From Glandiceps talaboti (lineage: Eukaryota; Hemichordata; Enteropneusta; Spengelidae): a stretch of 64,000 bases of DNA. Below are positions 37,185-63,856 of this stretch, in pieces. The stretch is taken from positions 11,662,046 to 11,726,045 of the forward strand of contig NC_135557.1 in NCBI RefSeq assembly GCF_964340395.1, read 5' to 3'. Both the position numbers and the translations under genes were made by a program. The notes beneath the pieces were generated by a model. That model was not told where the DNA came from. It was given only the letters and a program-made list of their open reading frames with translations, and made no database searches. Within the stretch, counting starts at the first letter, position 1, and each line of letters starts with the position of its first letter.

Positions 37185-37605
37185 ATCATAAACCTAACCG
37201 TATGATTTATTAATGAATCGAAAGATTAGTATCTATCTCAACATGTTATTCGCTGTTACCACTGCACTTGAAGTTTGTCATCCAAATAATGCTATGTCTA
37301 AATTATTACATAAATGTTTGTATGAATAGGTTTATGGTGAATTCAAAGGCTGAGTCAAAATTTACGGCGCTGGGGGGGGGGGAACTGGGGAGAAATTGGG
37401 GTGGGGCATAAACATTGAGAGTTGAAATAGGAGGCTGCGGAAATTCTGATGGGCTAATGGGGGATGACATATTTTACTCATGATATATGAAACAAATTAA
37501 ACCTCAGAAGCGGTCGTTTACCGAGCTTTGACCGCAATACCTTCTAAAACCTAGATTCAGTGATTAGTTGGTGACAGCCATGCGAATGTATTTGTATATG
37601 CCTTT

Positions 37606-37609
37606 CTCT

Positions 37610-37643
<34 letters not shown>

Positions 37644-37787
37644 CTGTCTATATCTCTCCTTCTAGTCTCTGTCACTGTCTGTCTATATCTCTACTTCTAG
37701 TCTCTGTCTCTGACCGTCTCTCACTGGCTGTCTCTCTCTCTGCGTCTCTCTCTGTATGTCTATCTGTCTGTCTGATTGTCTCCCCCA

Positions 37788-37872
<85 letters not shown>
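37606..37872. repeat. (TCTG)n and (TC)n compound repeat
   Basis: TCTG tetramers, degenerate CTCTGTCTC blocks, then a pure TC run at about 37794-37871. Confidence 0.95.
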
Positions 37873-37873
<1 letters not shown>

Positions 37874-39315
37874 AGACGTTTTTGAAAGTACAAACCTCCT
37901 ATTTAGAGTTCATTTTATACCTACCATACATTTAATTATGAGGCAGTCAATTGCCAAGCAAATGTGAGTGTCAGCGAAAATATATACGCTAAAGTGTAGA
38001 AAAAGGAGTCTTCAGTATTAACAGGGGAGAGCACACTGTTTAGAAGGGGATAGAACAGTTGTGTCACATTTTACAAACCTGTTTTTGGGGAGGGTCATCA
38101 TATGTTGCATTATAATGTTTGGGGGAGGGGCACATTTTACAATCCGTAGTTTCATGACCACGTTGAAGATTCAATGATTGTTAATTTGTTTGGTGTGTTT
38201 GAGATGTAAAAGTAAGATGAGCACTCAACATTTATTTTTATGAGTACTTTACATGCCAAAGTACAAATACATTATCTGTACGAAAATTGTTTAATAAAAC
38301 AATGCATTTTATTGAGAGTACCATCTCACCATATCACTCACACTGTCCGTGAATTTTGTTGTTAAAATATCTACACACAGTTCAAGTAACCGGTGCCAAG
38401 TTTATCACTCTTTTACTGATGTATATGTATAGACTTTCAAATATGTACTGCCCAATGGCTTTCTCCCTCTTTGTTGACTCAAGTAGTGAAAGTGAGTCAG
38501 ACGAGAGCGACACTAATAATCAGGGAACTTTTACAAGTGACCAGATCAGGCATAGTATTCACAACATGGAAAGCACGTTTTAGATACTAACTAGATTGCG
38601 TATGGTTATAAGAGAAAGGTAACTAGTCAGTCTTTTACTGTTTGTCACTTTATATGTACAAATATTGTTTTTCTAATACAAAATCAAATCACTTACTTTG
38701 TATGTATTCATATAATGGGAAAATTGTCATGGGGAGGGTCATGTTTTACAAAATGGGATAAGGGGAAGGGTAACTTTTTACAAACGAATGATGGGGGAAG
38801 GGTCATATTTTACTTAACAGACCATGTATGAATTCCTCCGCCATCCCTGTGAATACTGGAAGCTCCCTAATATAGCCATACAGTAGCATAATAATGTATT
38901 GACTCAAGTAAAACTGGGGTATTGAAGACAATTTTCAAGTACTGTATGGCTTTCGATAATGCACATGGTTTGAAATTTTATGCCATTAAATGGCCTCCTA
39001 CATGCCCTTATTTTTTTAAAGTGCTTACCATCCCCACTAGTTATCATGGGGGATGCTGTTTCTGCCCAGATTCAAGATTTAAAGAGGAAACCCTGCTACC
39101 GGATACAATCCGGTGAGACCTTTTTTCGCAAAGCCCACATATATTTATAAGGAAATCTCTCATTGTTATTAATGGACGCTGAAGTTAATTTCCACCTCTG
39201 AAGCGAAGGAGGGGGGGGGGGTGATGGTTCTGAATAATTACACATCCAAATATGCGTGGGAGGGGGAGCCACGAACATGTTTGGGTTCATTTCGCTATTT
39301 TGTGGTTGATATATG

Positions 39316-39363
<48 letters not shown>
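39316..39363. repeat. (GTT)n trinucleotide repeat
   Basis: About 16 GTT triplets. Confidence 0.95.
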
Positions 39364-39365
<2 letters not shown>

Positions 39366-42300
39366 TTGCTTTAATATACAACTGCTTATGGTGGGGTGGA
39401 TGGGTGCTCGTCCATTGCGGCCGTGGCAAAAGGCACTCTCAGGCGAATGATGTGCTCTTCATTAAAAAGTGTGCGGTGGATTGTTGTCATGTTTAATTGT
39501 CTTTATTGTTTTCTAATAAGCATTTAAACGTTTACATAACGGGTTCTAATTGTCCAAATCCCAAACTAGAAACAGCTAAATAGTTACTAGTTCAACCAAC
39601 AGCTTAAACGAGGTTTGGGTCTGGCATGTTTTGTTATTTATACCCAAACGAATGACTTACATTTCCATCCCCATTTATTTAGTTGTTGTTTGTTTGTTCA
39701 TACATATGTGCGGACATGTACCTACATACGTTTGTCTGACTGCCTGTCCGTGTTTATATAGGTGGGGGGGGGGGTATATGCATGCAATGTATCAATAAGT
39801 ATTGCTTAAGACAAAACTGTGTCGAAATCATTGCATCCTTAAGCTTGTTTTATCAAAGTACTGAACCAAATAGTATCGTGAAAGTTGGTATAATGGATGC
39901 AAGAAGAATAAGTAAGCACATTTGTCAAAAATTAGTGATGTGGAATGTTTTCGTTTGTTTTGATATTTTGTATTGTTTGATTTGGTAAATAGTTCACCAA
40001 CAACGCCAAATATGTAAAACTATCATGTCCTTAAGCTAAAATGTTGACTCTGTTTTCACTCAAGTGATTAATGCTTGCATGTGTATGATAGCTATGACAT
40101 TTAGCCCACAATTTAATCAATATCCATGTTGTAACTTTACTGTATTATTCCATTCATTGAAGCAAGCATACTTACCCCTATCCTACAACTTTCTACTGTT
40201 CCATTCGTCATTGCAGTACAAAATAAAAAAAATGATAACATATTCAAAGTAGTAAAAAGGATTTTGGACGACAAACTGTTTCTTTAATTGCATCATCATT
40301 GATCCTGGGGAAAATGATTTGAAATATATAGTCAAAAACTAGTATGTGAAGTGTTTCTTTCTGTGATGAAATAAATATCATTCAGGCGGTTTGGCAAATA
40401 CTGGGGATTTTGAAAACTACAGCAGTGTAGAGTGAATGACTTACGAGCAGTATAAGAAATATAAAAGCCAGAAAACATAATGGAGTTCTAATTATAATTA
40501 ATTTAATTTACTTTTCAACAAAATATTTTATAAACTTCCAACAATGGTACTGAACTTCAAGAGTAACAAAAAATATATTTGTAGTCAGACTGCTAGCATA
40601 AATAATGTCTAGCCACGTGGACGTAGGTAAGACATATGCATCCCTAACGTTAACGGAATGCATCCAAAAGTAGCCTTCTTACCACATGCAAATTGTTCAA
40701 GGAAATGTGGTACATATTAAAACTTACACAAAATGATAATGTGGTAACTCTAACTTACTATATTCCAGTTGACGCAACTGCATTCCCATGTTTACAACAT
40801 CTCACCTGGACCGTTAATGGCATGTGTTGTGCCTTTTTTAATTTCGACAGTTATTTTCAAAAATTGGCGGGAATCGAATCACTGTGTGTTTGTTTGTTCC
40901 TTAGTTTCGTCGCAAATATTATGCATGTCTTTCAAGGAAATCTGCTGACAAATTCAAAAAATTGCTACTCCTTCTACAATAAATCACTGATACCAGAACC
41001 GATGAAAATGGGTATTCAGAAACTCATCAGTGGCAATTCTACGCTTGAAAAATGTTTTTACAAAACCCTATAAATTGGTTAGATTTGTCTGACATCAAGG
41101 AGGTGATGTCCAACACTACAAATGAAAGAGAGGTGTGGGTAAAATGTTGTACAGTGCACTTCAAATCAGCGAAAGTTGTGGGTAAAATGTTGTACAGTGA
41201 ATTGTATACTGTGAAGCCGCTTCAGGTGATGGTATGTGTCCGGGACTAGGGACAGGTCCGGTGTGGTTAGATGCGGACGCCTTTGTTGCCGTGCTGCCTC
41301 TTCGTTATAACCAAGTATTCTGATTGGAGAGGTCCATGATGAGTATATCAGACAATGTGTTGAACTGTGAGTGCAACCTACGCTGAAGAAGGAAAAGCTA
41401 CCGGTCTTACTGCGAAAGAAGGAATGGTAAAAGTGTTTACTTAACATCAATGGAGTTCAAAGTCAAGAACAAATACGCGGTCGCACTCTTAGATAGAGGA
41501 CACAATAAAACTGCATTAAAAAGTTTGGAAACCAAATAAGAATGGCCAAGCACCTGTTATAATTTTATCTCACTTCGTCCTCCTTCATATAATTCTGATT
41601 TCATATGAGGCACTGCCTTATAAAAGCTACAAATATCGGTGACACATATGTGACAGAAAGATTACCTACTTGTATATAGTTGCATTGTCAGGCCTGGTTT
41701 TAATAACGGTCTAAAGTCCTGGGGGACTCGTAGACTTCCAAGGGTAGACTCGATGATTATCCTGTTATCGTAGCATGCTGAGGTGGGTTTCCAACATCAG
41801 TAATGCCAGACTGTTATATATTTGTGGAAGGACACAAATAATGTTCACAAACAACTTCTCATATTAATTTTCTATCAGCCGATGTGTTTAGCAATTCGGC
41901 ATTGGTTGCTATATATATAGGTGCCCTATTCATATTGGTTCATCCAGGCATGACCTAAGTGATCCCAGTTAACAGGCATCTCTGGGCTCAATTATAATCA
42001 ACCAGAAATTTTTACACAATGATTCGACTGCTCAAATTCGTGTTAACCATTACCAAAACTGTCCGCAATGTTGCTAACCAATATAACGAAACAATCCACC
42101 ACCATATGTTAAAAACCACAATGTCGCGGTCAGTCAATTCGTTAACAGGTGTAATGTCAAGGCTAAAGCAGGTGACATACCAGCCGCGATCTCCTGTCGC
42201 AGTTTATCGAATACTGCCAATTGGTTTTTACTGAAATGTTACATTGAAATGCTATCTCTGTATCGTTTGGTTAACTTCTCCATATTTTTTTTCTACATTT

Positions 42301-44372
42301 TTCTGCCAGCTTTACATATAACAATTTGTGGGTGGACTATGGCATTGAGTTCAAAACGATTGGCTGTCGATCTGTGACGTATCAACGGTAATTTCCGAAA
42401 GAGACTTTTGCACAAATATTATACATTCGACGAAATAGGTAAGCTGACAACAAACTCACTTTACATTGTGGTCATTTTGCTTTGGCGCTTTTGGCCACAA
42501 CCTAGCAAGTAAGGTACATACCAAGATTGACGTCAATAGTTTTTTCACATCTGAAATGCATTACTTGTTCCTAGCAGCCATTTTCTCAACACAACTACTA
42601 CCATCGACCATGACACATGCATGCTACAGCGTGTGATCCTTGTTGCACATTGTTACATTTGTATATATGTTAATTAATATATGTTGAGTTGTCCACTGCA
42701 TAAAATAGGACGATTAGATTGACTAGTTCGTGAAAAATGACAATCTTGCTACCTGGGTCATGAACGGGGCCCAGTATAGAAAATATATCAAGTATATGCG
42801 TTGCCAAGCTTTATAATACACAAAAACAGATTAACATAGAAACATTTTGCATAGATTTACCCTCATCATCAGCTATCACCCATTCTTTGTTTGTTAAAAT
42901 TGAGTATATGTTTTTTGAAAACAATATATAGAGTAAAGGAACAATTTATAGATTCACTTTTGGCACAACATAAATGTACCATAATACCGAGGCTGCATAC
43001 TTGTTGAGAGTCTCTATATCTAGTTATTTTTTCCTATTCTACTATGCATATTGCACATTATACAGACCCCCGTACCCCACCCATACACATGTAGTAAATT
43101 AACAACTTCACCAAAAACATGTAACACGCTATGTGTGAGTGTGAGGTGATGGTGAGATTTATCTGATTAACATGTTATGTTGATAGTGATTATTGACGGT
43201 CGACTTATTATTTTAAACAAATGACCTCACATGTAATCTCCGTATATTGTATTAGAATTATACTGTATTAAATCGACGCAGCAAGTAGCATATTCAGAAA
43301 AGATACTAGTCACGTTCATTTCCAGTAATAGCAAATAATAGCAAATACGTTTCCCCTCAATGTTCAAAACAAGTAAAATTGACCATTTTATAAAATGGGC
43401 AAAAGTTGCCCGAACAATTCATGAATTGGGCAGTTTAGCCAATGGGATATGCAGATGTACACAGTGCTTAGAAATGCTATATACCTTAATGTATTTATTT
43501 GCCATGCTACAAAATGATCACATCGACTTGTGCTTGACCTACACACGCGGTCAGATAGTGTTGGCAACATAGCAAGTACTATGAACGTACTTCATATATA
43601 TAGTCGTATATGGTAGCAAATACATGTCATGTTCATGCATATGACCACATTGGCATGTGATGTTATATAAGACAATATATTCGTACACAAAATGTAAATT
43701 GACAATTGATTCTTTCATCGGGAGGCCATTTGTGGACACTGGGAAGGTCGTAGCTAATGCCGTACTCATTACAGTACCTTTTCTTGAGAATAAATTGACG
43801 AATATGTTAAATGTGTTGATGTAAAAGTATACCTTATGAATGATTACCAGATTTAATCCGTGCAGAAGTTTTAGGCTATGTTTATCAGTTATTAGACTCT
43901 TCAACCAGCCACAAAAATTAGATATCGATGAACAAATAACTCCTGGATATATAATTTATGGTATCCGGTCTTGAAAATAAAGAATAGATAAACCAACTTA
44001 CCTTTTGCATGATAACAACGTTGGCGCATTATTGGTCATTAGTATTTGTTGTTAGAAATATTCTCAAATGGTCCATGTGTTCAAGAACATGGGCTGACTT
44101 CGTTTAAGAGACTATAAGTGTATAGTGACTAAAGAGAAGTGAAAATGTTGTATATATTACAATTGTAACGGACCGGATATGAGAAAATATAGAGAATCAC
44201 AAAGTAAATTTCTAGCTAGGGCCACAAAAATAGTTTTTAGGAATAAGTCGAGAAATACAAATAGTGACATAATCGGATCGTCGATGGAATAATTGATAAA
44301 CATAAATCTCTACTTCTTCGACATCACTAGTATTGCTATTCGGTTTGCTGTTCACAGTGTTCTACGTTTATA

Positions 44373-57245
<12,873 letters not shown>

Positions 57246-57647
57246 AGCGATTCGTTGTGGTGGTGTCACGGTAAAAAAAAATGAGTTATACAACAAACAC
57301 GTGCCTTCATGGAAAATATTATTTTCATATTATGAATACATCATGATATAACAGAACTCATAATGACTATATTATGTCTACAACAAGACTAAAGTCTTGA
57401 TATTTCCCAGAACAATAACTTCTGCCCTTTTTGCTTCTTTTTTATAGATGAGCTGTCTACTGGTCTCAATTTTTAAGAGACTTTATGTATATTTGCACTG
57501 TTGTTAATGTTGTTGTGTTTGGACCATTTTTATTGTATTATTGTCATCTTTAGGATTAGCGGTTAAAAGAACATTATTTGGATTATATCGTTCATTTTAC
57601 TTTTTAGGCAGACTAGAATGAAAATTAAAAAAAAATTAAAAAAATAC

Positions 57648-57653
57648 AATAAA
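57648..57653 (+). promoter_or_regulatory. Candidate polyadenylation signal of Ig gene 2
   Basis: AATAAA about 400 bases after the stop codon, followed by a T-rich stretch. It sits in very AT-rich sequence, so chance occurrence is possible. Confidence 0.35.
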
Positions 57654-59074
57654 ATATATATTTTTTTTTTAAAACGAAAAACACACAAAAACTGTGGTCT
57701 TCTGTAGACTATCACACAGCCATTTGTAAACAAAAGTACACTTATTGTTGTTATATTTTAGTTTTTGACTTTTTTATTGTTGTTTCATGGACCTTGATAT
57801 TAGTTGCAGATGCAAGATTTGTGCTGTGTTAATTTTCAAGATGGCTGGCCGTCTGTAATAGATACTCTCTGAGTTGAATTTCATCTGCATAACTATAATG
57901 CAGTGTGTGTGTTTACTCATACTTGGACAGTTCCTTGCATGTCACTGCATGCTACGGCAAGGCTGTTTCAGGTTAATAGTTAACCATTTTCTTTTAGTTT
58001 CACAGGGTGTGAGTCACTGTTATTTGAAATGAGGTCATTTTTACAAAAATACATTTCACAGTCAAACGATGACGGAAAACGGTTAAACAACTCCCACACA
58101 TTGAATTCACAAAAATTGGCATTGTTGTTATTTCCTCCGAAACTTTAAAAGTTGAGTAGATTTGGAGATTGTATTCCATGTTAAAGAAGACTTGTGACTA
58201 TACCAAAATGGCAAAACGGTGTGTTAAGTAGAGTAAACATTGACAACTGAGGCATAGGTCACACAATTCAAACACTGTGACAGTAAAATACTGGCTAGGT
58301 CGAGTACTCAGCTTGCGTACCGTGGCATTTGATATCCCGCAAAAAATAACACCCACATAACAAGTATTAAAATAATTCTCGCATTAGTGCCTGGTATTAG
58401 TCGCTATTTTGAAATGTAACTGAAATCCCATTTTATATTGCCTATACGAGATAGTATTTTTCCTACTACTTTGTTTGAATATTTTGTCAACTCTGTTTTT
58501 GCAAAGCAATACACGAAAAAAAAGTACACTAACATTAAAAATAAAAGCTTATATTTGCAATAAAAACAATGATTTTTCATGCATCGCTTTGTACAATTTT
58601 GAAATATAGTGGTTTATTTTTTATTACATAATGTGAACCTTCATTCATCATGTATTAAGACCGTACAATGCCAAATCATTATTAGCCATAAATGTATACA
58701 GAAACAACTACTCTGTATACCTATCACATCTCTCTGAGTACTAATGATCACACTGTCTTATAAAACTGCAGTATTTTAGATTATTCTGACTGTTCATTTG
58801 AGTAAGAAAAAAATATGCATTATAAAAATATCACAATGTCCCTATAAATGGTAATTTTATATCATGCATTAATATTTTAATTGAATAATTGAAGAAAGAT
58901 TGTCATTTTATTGTGTTGCAATTATTTTTTTTATGTAAAATCAAATATTTGCAGATGCGAATATCGTACCATTTCTAATTTCGTTTTTATATCGATAATT
59001 TTTATTAAAGAGCTATTCGATCACTTTTTCTTAATCTCAATATTTTGTGTATTTGGTTATTGTGAAATATACAC

Positions 59075-59232
59075 GCACACACGTACGTACACACACACCC
59101 ACCCACCCACCACGAACTCACGTACGGACGTACATACACACATATATACATATACATGCAATGCATATAGACACAGACAGACAGGCATGCAGATAGATAG
59201 ACACACATACATACATACATACATACATACAT

Positions 59233-59269
<37 letters not shown>

Positions 59270-59277
59270 TACATACA

Positions 59278-59311
<34 letters not shown>

Positions 59312-59352
59312 CATACATACATACATACATACATACATACATACATACATAC
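59075..59352. repeat. (CATA)n/(CACA)n microsatellite
   Basis: CA-rich start, then CATA tetramers with CA and TA interruptions. Confidence 0.95.
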
Positions 59353-61786
59353 GACATTGAAATGCAAACAGGAACAATAATTCGTTGAATTATACTTATT
59401 TTCCTGGTCATGTTGTTTGTACATGCACACAATGTTACAGCTATATTTTTGTCTGATTTCATCGGTCTGATTAACCACAAATGCTTTCAACTCTAGAAAC
59501 GGAATTTTTTTTCCGGATGGTTCATTACATGAAACGGATATGCGAGCAGAAAGCAACTTTGAAAACATTGGTGACAACAGGACAGAGTTAGTCTCGGGTA
59601 ATGGTAACAGGGGGGTAATTCTGGTCATTGAATCGATCTAGTTTTCAGTGTGAGAGGTCAGGAAAACAGGTGAACACGTAATCAATTCACTGGAAATGAA
59701 CACAATTAAGTGTTAACGGTAAATGGACACGGACGAATACTCAGAAACCCGTGACACCGTCCCACTTTTCAAAAACCTGCACACGTAACTGGATATATAT
59801 TACAAACAGACACGAATACGGAATAATTCATCCAGTGTTTGCTCTGATCAATTCGTGAATGGGTGTACCATTAGATTGGATTTACCATGAATAATTCATT
59901 AGAAACAGAGATGACTGTACCGTTCATTTTTTTTAAATAAATACATTGTTCTCCGGTATATAGATGCACCCAATTTAGTAGCTCATTAATCAATTCTAAT
60001 CCTTACATATGAAGTCGTGGATTTAGTACATCAACTTAGGTTTGTATGACAACAGTCCATTTGTCTCATTTTAGTAAATATGTACAAATCAGATCAAACG
60101 GGGATATTGACATTACAGAAATGCACCAATAGTCAGACCCTCCCTCCAGTGTGTTGTTACAAGGCGGACAGTACCGTGGCATGTTATAATCTATTTTTGT
60201 CCTTCTAAAACCAGATTAATTGCCTGTAGGTCAAACGGCCTGGATATCACTAACAAGGACTTATGTAGGTAAACTATAATCGGAACAAACAAGTTTTCGC
60301 GCCCTGTCTATCAGCTATGTTTTATCTGGTCAAGGTCAGCCATTAGGTACTTTGCATAGCTGGCAATACAAACGTTTTCAAAATGTCAGATTATTAACAG
60401 TACAACTAGATGCAGTTTGTTAGAAATGTATATACCTCTCCAAATATGATGTTTTATAAAACGTGTATTTGGAGATGTTTTATATTCAAAATGGAATGTT
60501 AGCAAATGTCACGAGGGGATAAGCACAGGGTGACACTATAAACCATTAACACGGAGACGCTATCAGGCACAGCTGCTCTACTACATGCACACAGTGTAAA
60601 CAAGTCATTTCTACACACAATTCTACAATGTTGTCAACTTAGACCCAGTGAACCACACACCAGCAGCTCTCGTAACAGAAAATTAAAGGACGGTGTCTGT
60701 TAAAACAAAGTAACAGTATTTATCGGCGTTGAGGTCACTATATTAACCCAGGGTAATGAATGGTAACGTCACAAGCAGAGTTCACATCAGGCCAACTGTG
60801 GTAGAACTGGGGAATTATTTTACCTGGATCTAAAAATAAAACACAATATCACACATCATAGCTTCGTTCACCGTACTTCCTCCATCATGCATTATCCCCC
60901 GTATGTGACATAATCGTACCATGTGTATACGTGTAGAACGTGATAGATTGTTTTCATTTAATGTCCGGTACAAAATAGTGTTTGAACAGCATTCTGATCG
61001 GTTACCTTGGAAGTCTGTAAACATATGTATAAGAAGGTCGTTTGGATAGCAAACGAGATTATATGTCAAAACTACTTCAGTGGCTGGAAACACTCTGTGT
61101 TTGTCAGACACTTGGAATTCAAACAATTTACCTTCTATCTGTTGTTATGATTGTGTAGGTGTATATGAAACTCATTGGCGATGACATGGTATAGTGGTAT
61201 TTTGGTACATAGAAACGTATAACGAATGCAGAATTTACTGCATAAATAATAAAATGCCAAGTATATTCCTTGTAGCTTTTCTGAAAATACAAGAAACCTG
61301 TTTATTATAATTATATAGACGCCTTACTGACAAAAACGTGTAGAAGCATGTTGGGTTGTATCAATAGAAATACCTTTACTCGAGTAAAAAGCGTAAAAAC
61401 CCAGTTTGTGCTGCTTGGTAGGTGTAGTGATCACCTATATCAATATAATGACATGATGTCAAGGACACACACACATAATTCAAGACTTCACTTGTCAATG
61501 ACAGAAACCTGTAATTTTCCCACCCCGATTTCCTTTAACTTTGTACTCTGACTCATCGGATTTGGTTTCGTTACGTCACAAAACAAAATGTCAAGAAACT
61601 CATATATATGACTACACACGGTATTGGAATGACTAGCAAATTCTACACCACCCCACAAATGTGAACACAAATACAACAACATACTAACACATATATAATA
61701 GCTTATGGAATAGTTTAAAGGTTGCTAAGCAATATTCCTGTGACATTTCTACCGTAAGTGGCGCACTTCAACAGCCAATGTATTTT

Positions 61787-61860
<74 letters not shown>

Positions 61861-61956
61861 TGCATGCACGCATACATGCATGCATACATACATACATACA
61901 TACATACATACATACATACATACATACATACATACATACATACATACACACACACA

Positions 61957-62020
<64 letters not shown>

Positions 62021-62194
62021 TACATACATACATACATACATACATACATACATACATACATACATACATACATACAAGCATGCATGCATGCATGCATGCA
62101 TGCATACATACATACATACATACATACATACATACATACATACATACATACATACATACATACATACATACATACATACATACATACATACATA
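61787..62194. repeat. (TA)n, (CATA)n and (CA)n compound repeat
   Basis: A TA run, CATG/CATA tetramers, a CGCA/CACA block, further CATA, CATG and CATA tracts. Open frames across it are artefacts. Confidence 0.95.
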
Positions 62195-62619
62195 CTGTAA
62201 GATACTTTCAAACAAACCGTAAAAACAGAAGCTACAATATTTAGACTTGAACAATGGCGTAATCAGGGTGATGCTGGGTCATCTAAGGTCGGTATTGTTG
62301 TACAAACTTGTGTCACTTGCTCACACATTTCAATCAAGTTCATTACTATTTAATGCAGGCCAGGGTGTAACTCCACACTGCGTTGTAATAGGCATAGTAG
62401 AATAATTATTATGAAGAGGTTCTATTGGCTGACATTCCAGGGTATAGGTGATACAGGTAAGGTCAATGTAGGTGATAGTACCGGTGGGGGCGTTTGCGTA
62501 ATTCCGGGTAACAAAGTCCTAATATCCGTAACACATTTCTGAAACCAAACTTTGCACTGTTCTCGAAAGGTAGTGTTTTGTACTTAATCAGACGAAACTA
62601 GACGAGTTCACAAGCAACG

Positions 62620-62659
62620 ATGGCTTCTACCTTATTGCAGCCATTCATACTCTTCCTTG
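62620..62659 (+). CDS. Ig gene 3 exon 1, signal peptide
   Basis: Short start exon with the same length class, hydrophobicity and phase as the first exons of Ig genes 1 and 2. Confidence 0.75.
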
Positions 62660-63679
62660 GTGAGTATTGATTTTTTTTTACGCGCTGGTGAACGTCTTAG
62701 GAATTTATAAATCAGTATGGTGTCACTGTTTAGAGAATCGTGTTCACCTGAAATGATCGATTCAGACTAAATCAGAGAACAGCATTTCAAGTACAAGATA
62801 TATATATATGTATACGTATATATAATATCTTTGGAACACGAGAAACTTCATGAAAACCATAACGATTCTGAATCGAAACTGATCAGAACCATAACTGAAA
62901 CCCTCACGATCAGCCGAGGAAAGACAAGTACTTATCAGTAAACAAACATACACGTTTGCATATATAAACTAGAACCTCACCCCTTTTTCATATTATCAAC
63001 AGTTGTGTATACTAGTACATTATTTGACAAAATTCTTTTTTTTTGTATAGGAAACAAATTATAACATGACTTGACGAAATCATTTTTTTGTTTCTGATTT
63101 TAGTGTTACTGGTTAACAAACAATAAAAACTAAACTTGTAACCAGTTGTCACAAATTGGTTGACCCCGTACAACAATAAGCGACCCTTCATCGAAAAGGA
63201 TTTGAACGTCTGACGTTGTATATACGAGACATTGCTTTCATTTTCAACACTGTGCAGTTGATTCTGTGTAAATAAAAATACGAACTTTCATTATCAGTTA
63301 AAAGGTTACATTTAGTATTGCCTATTGTTTGCCCTATTATATGTACAGTTTTATTTTTTTTCAGTATACACTGTAGTTACTTTGGAAGATGTTCATTCAG
63401 ATTGGACCGTGGGAGAAGGCGCAAATATAACTCTGAACTGCAATGCATCTACAGCAAAGAACGCACCTTGTGATGCACCTCAATGGTCTAAGGACCATCG
63501 TCCACTAAACTGTCTACCAATCACAAACTGTAGTCTGCCGTCTGATGATTTCTGTCAAATCACTGGTAACGTTAGCAACGGGGAGTATAACTTGTTTATT
63601 CCATCTGTGACCAAACGTGACATGGGGACCTGGATATGCGATGGCCGTGAACGTGTGGTCATTCATCTCTCGGTTTCCT
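62620..63679 (+). CDS. Ig gene 3, 5' end (runs off window)
   Basis: Exon 1 (62620-62659) encodes MASTLLQPFILFL, a signal peptide, and ends in phase 1 at GTGAGT. Exon 2 (63365-63679) encodes a first Ig domain: ANITLNCNASTAKN, a Trp (APQWSKDH), and LFIPSVTKRDMGTWICDG. The block FCQITGNVSNGEYNLF matches the equivalent block of Ig genes 1 and 2, so the three are paralogues. This domain has four additional cysteines (NAPCDAP, LNC, TNC, FC), suggesting extra disulfides. The donor is GTAGGT in phase 1; an alternative GTAACT four bases later would be phase 2. The remaining exons lie beyond the window. Confidence 0.8.
63365..63679 (+). CDS. Ig gene 3 exon 2, Ig domain 1
   Basis: 315 bases, exactly the length of the Ig gene 2 first-domain exon, with a pyrimidine-rich acceptor (ttttttttcag). 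Confidence 0.85.
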
Positions 63680-63758
63680 GTAGGTAACTTTATAATTATA
63701 GATGCAACCTGTGTGATATGCATATGACATTCTAAGTCTCAGTCTATCTCTGCTTGCT

Positions 63759-63759
<1 letters not shown>

Positions 63760-63856
<97 letters not shown>

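Larger units (their letters stand above)
37197..44372. other. Non-coding region between Ig genes 1 and 2
   Basis: No exon with a recognisable domain was found. The open frames at 38356-38583 (an acidic Ser/Glu/Asp stretch, SSSESESDESD) and 40693-41073 (126 residues) lack family signatures. The region holds the microsatellites listed separately and, at 37370-38820, several G-rich blocks of the type GGGGAGGGTCATATTTTAC. Confidence 0.45.
57246..62619. other. Non-coding region between Ig genes 2 and 3
   Basis: No exon with a recognisable domain. It contains the presumed 3' UTR of gene 2, the (CATA)n tracts, the block shared with 55385-55545, and a 98-residue minus-strand open frame (60830-61126) without a known family. 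Confidence 0.5.

Noticed and set aside
38356-38583. Acidic SSSESESDESD frame as a terminal exon
   Set aside because: It follows an AG and is hydrophilic, but too little evidence exists to claim an exon.
40693-41073. 126-residue plus-strand frame
   Set aside because: No domain signature, cysteine/phenylalanine-rich composition typical of chance frames, no paired splice signals.
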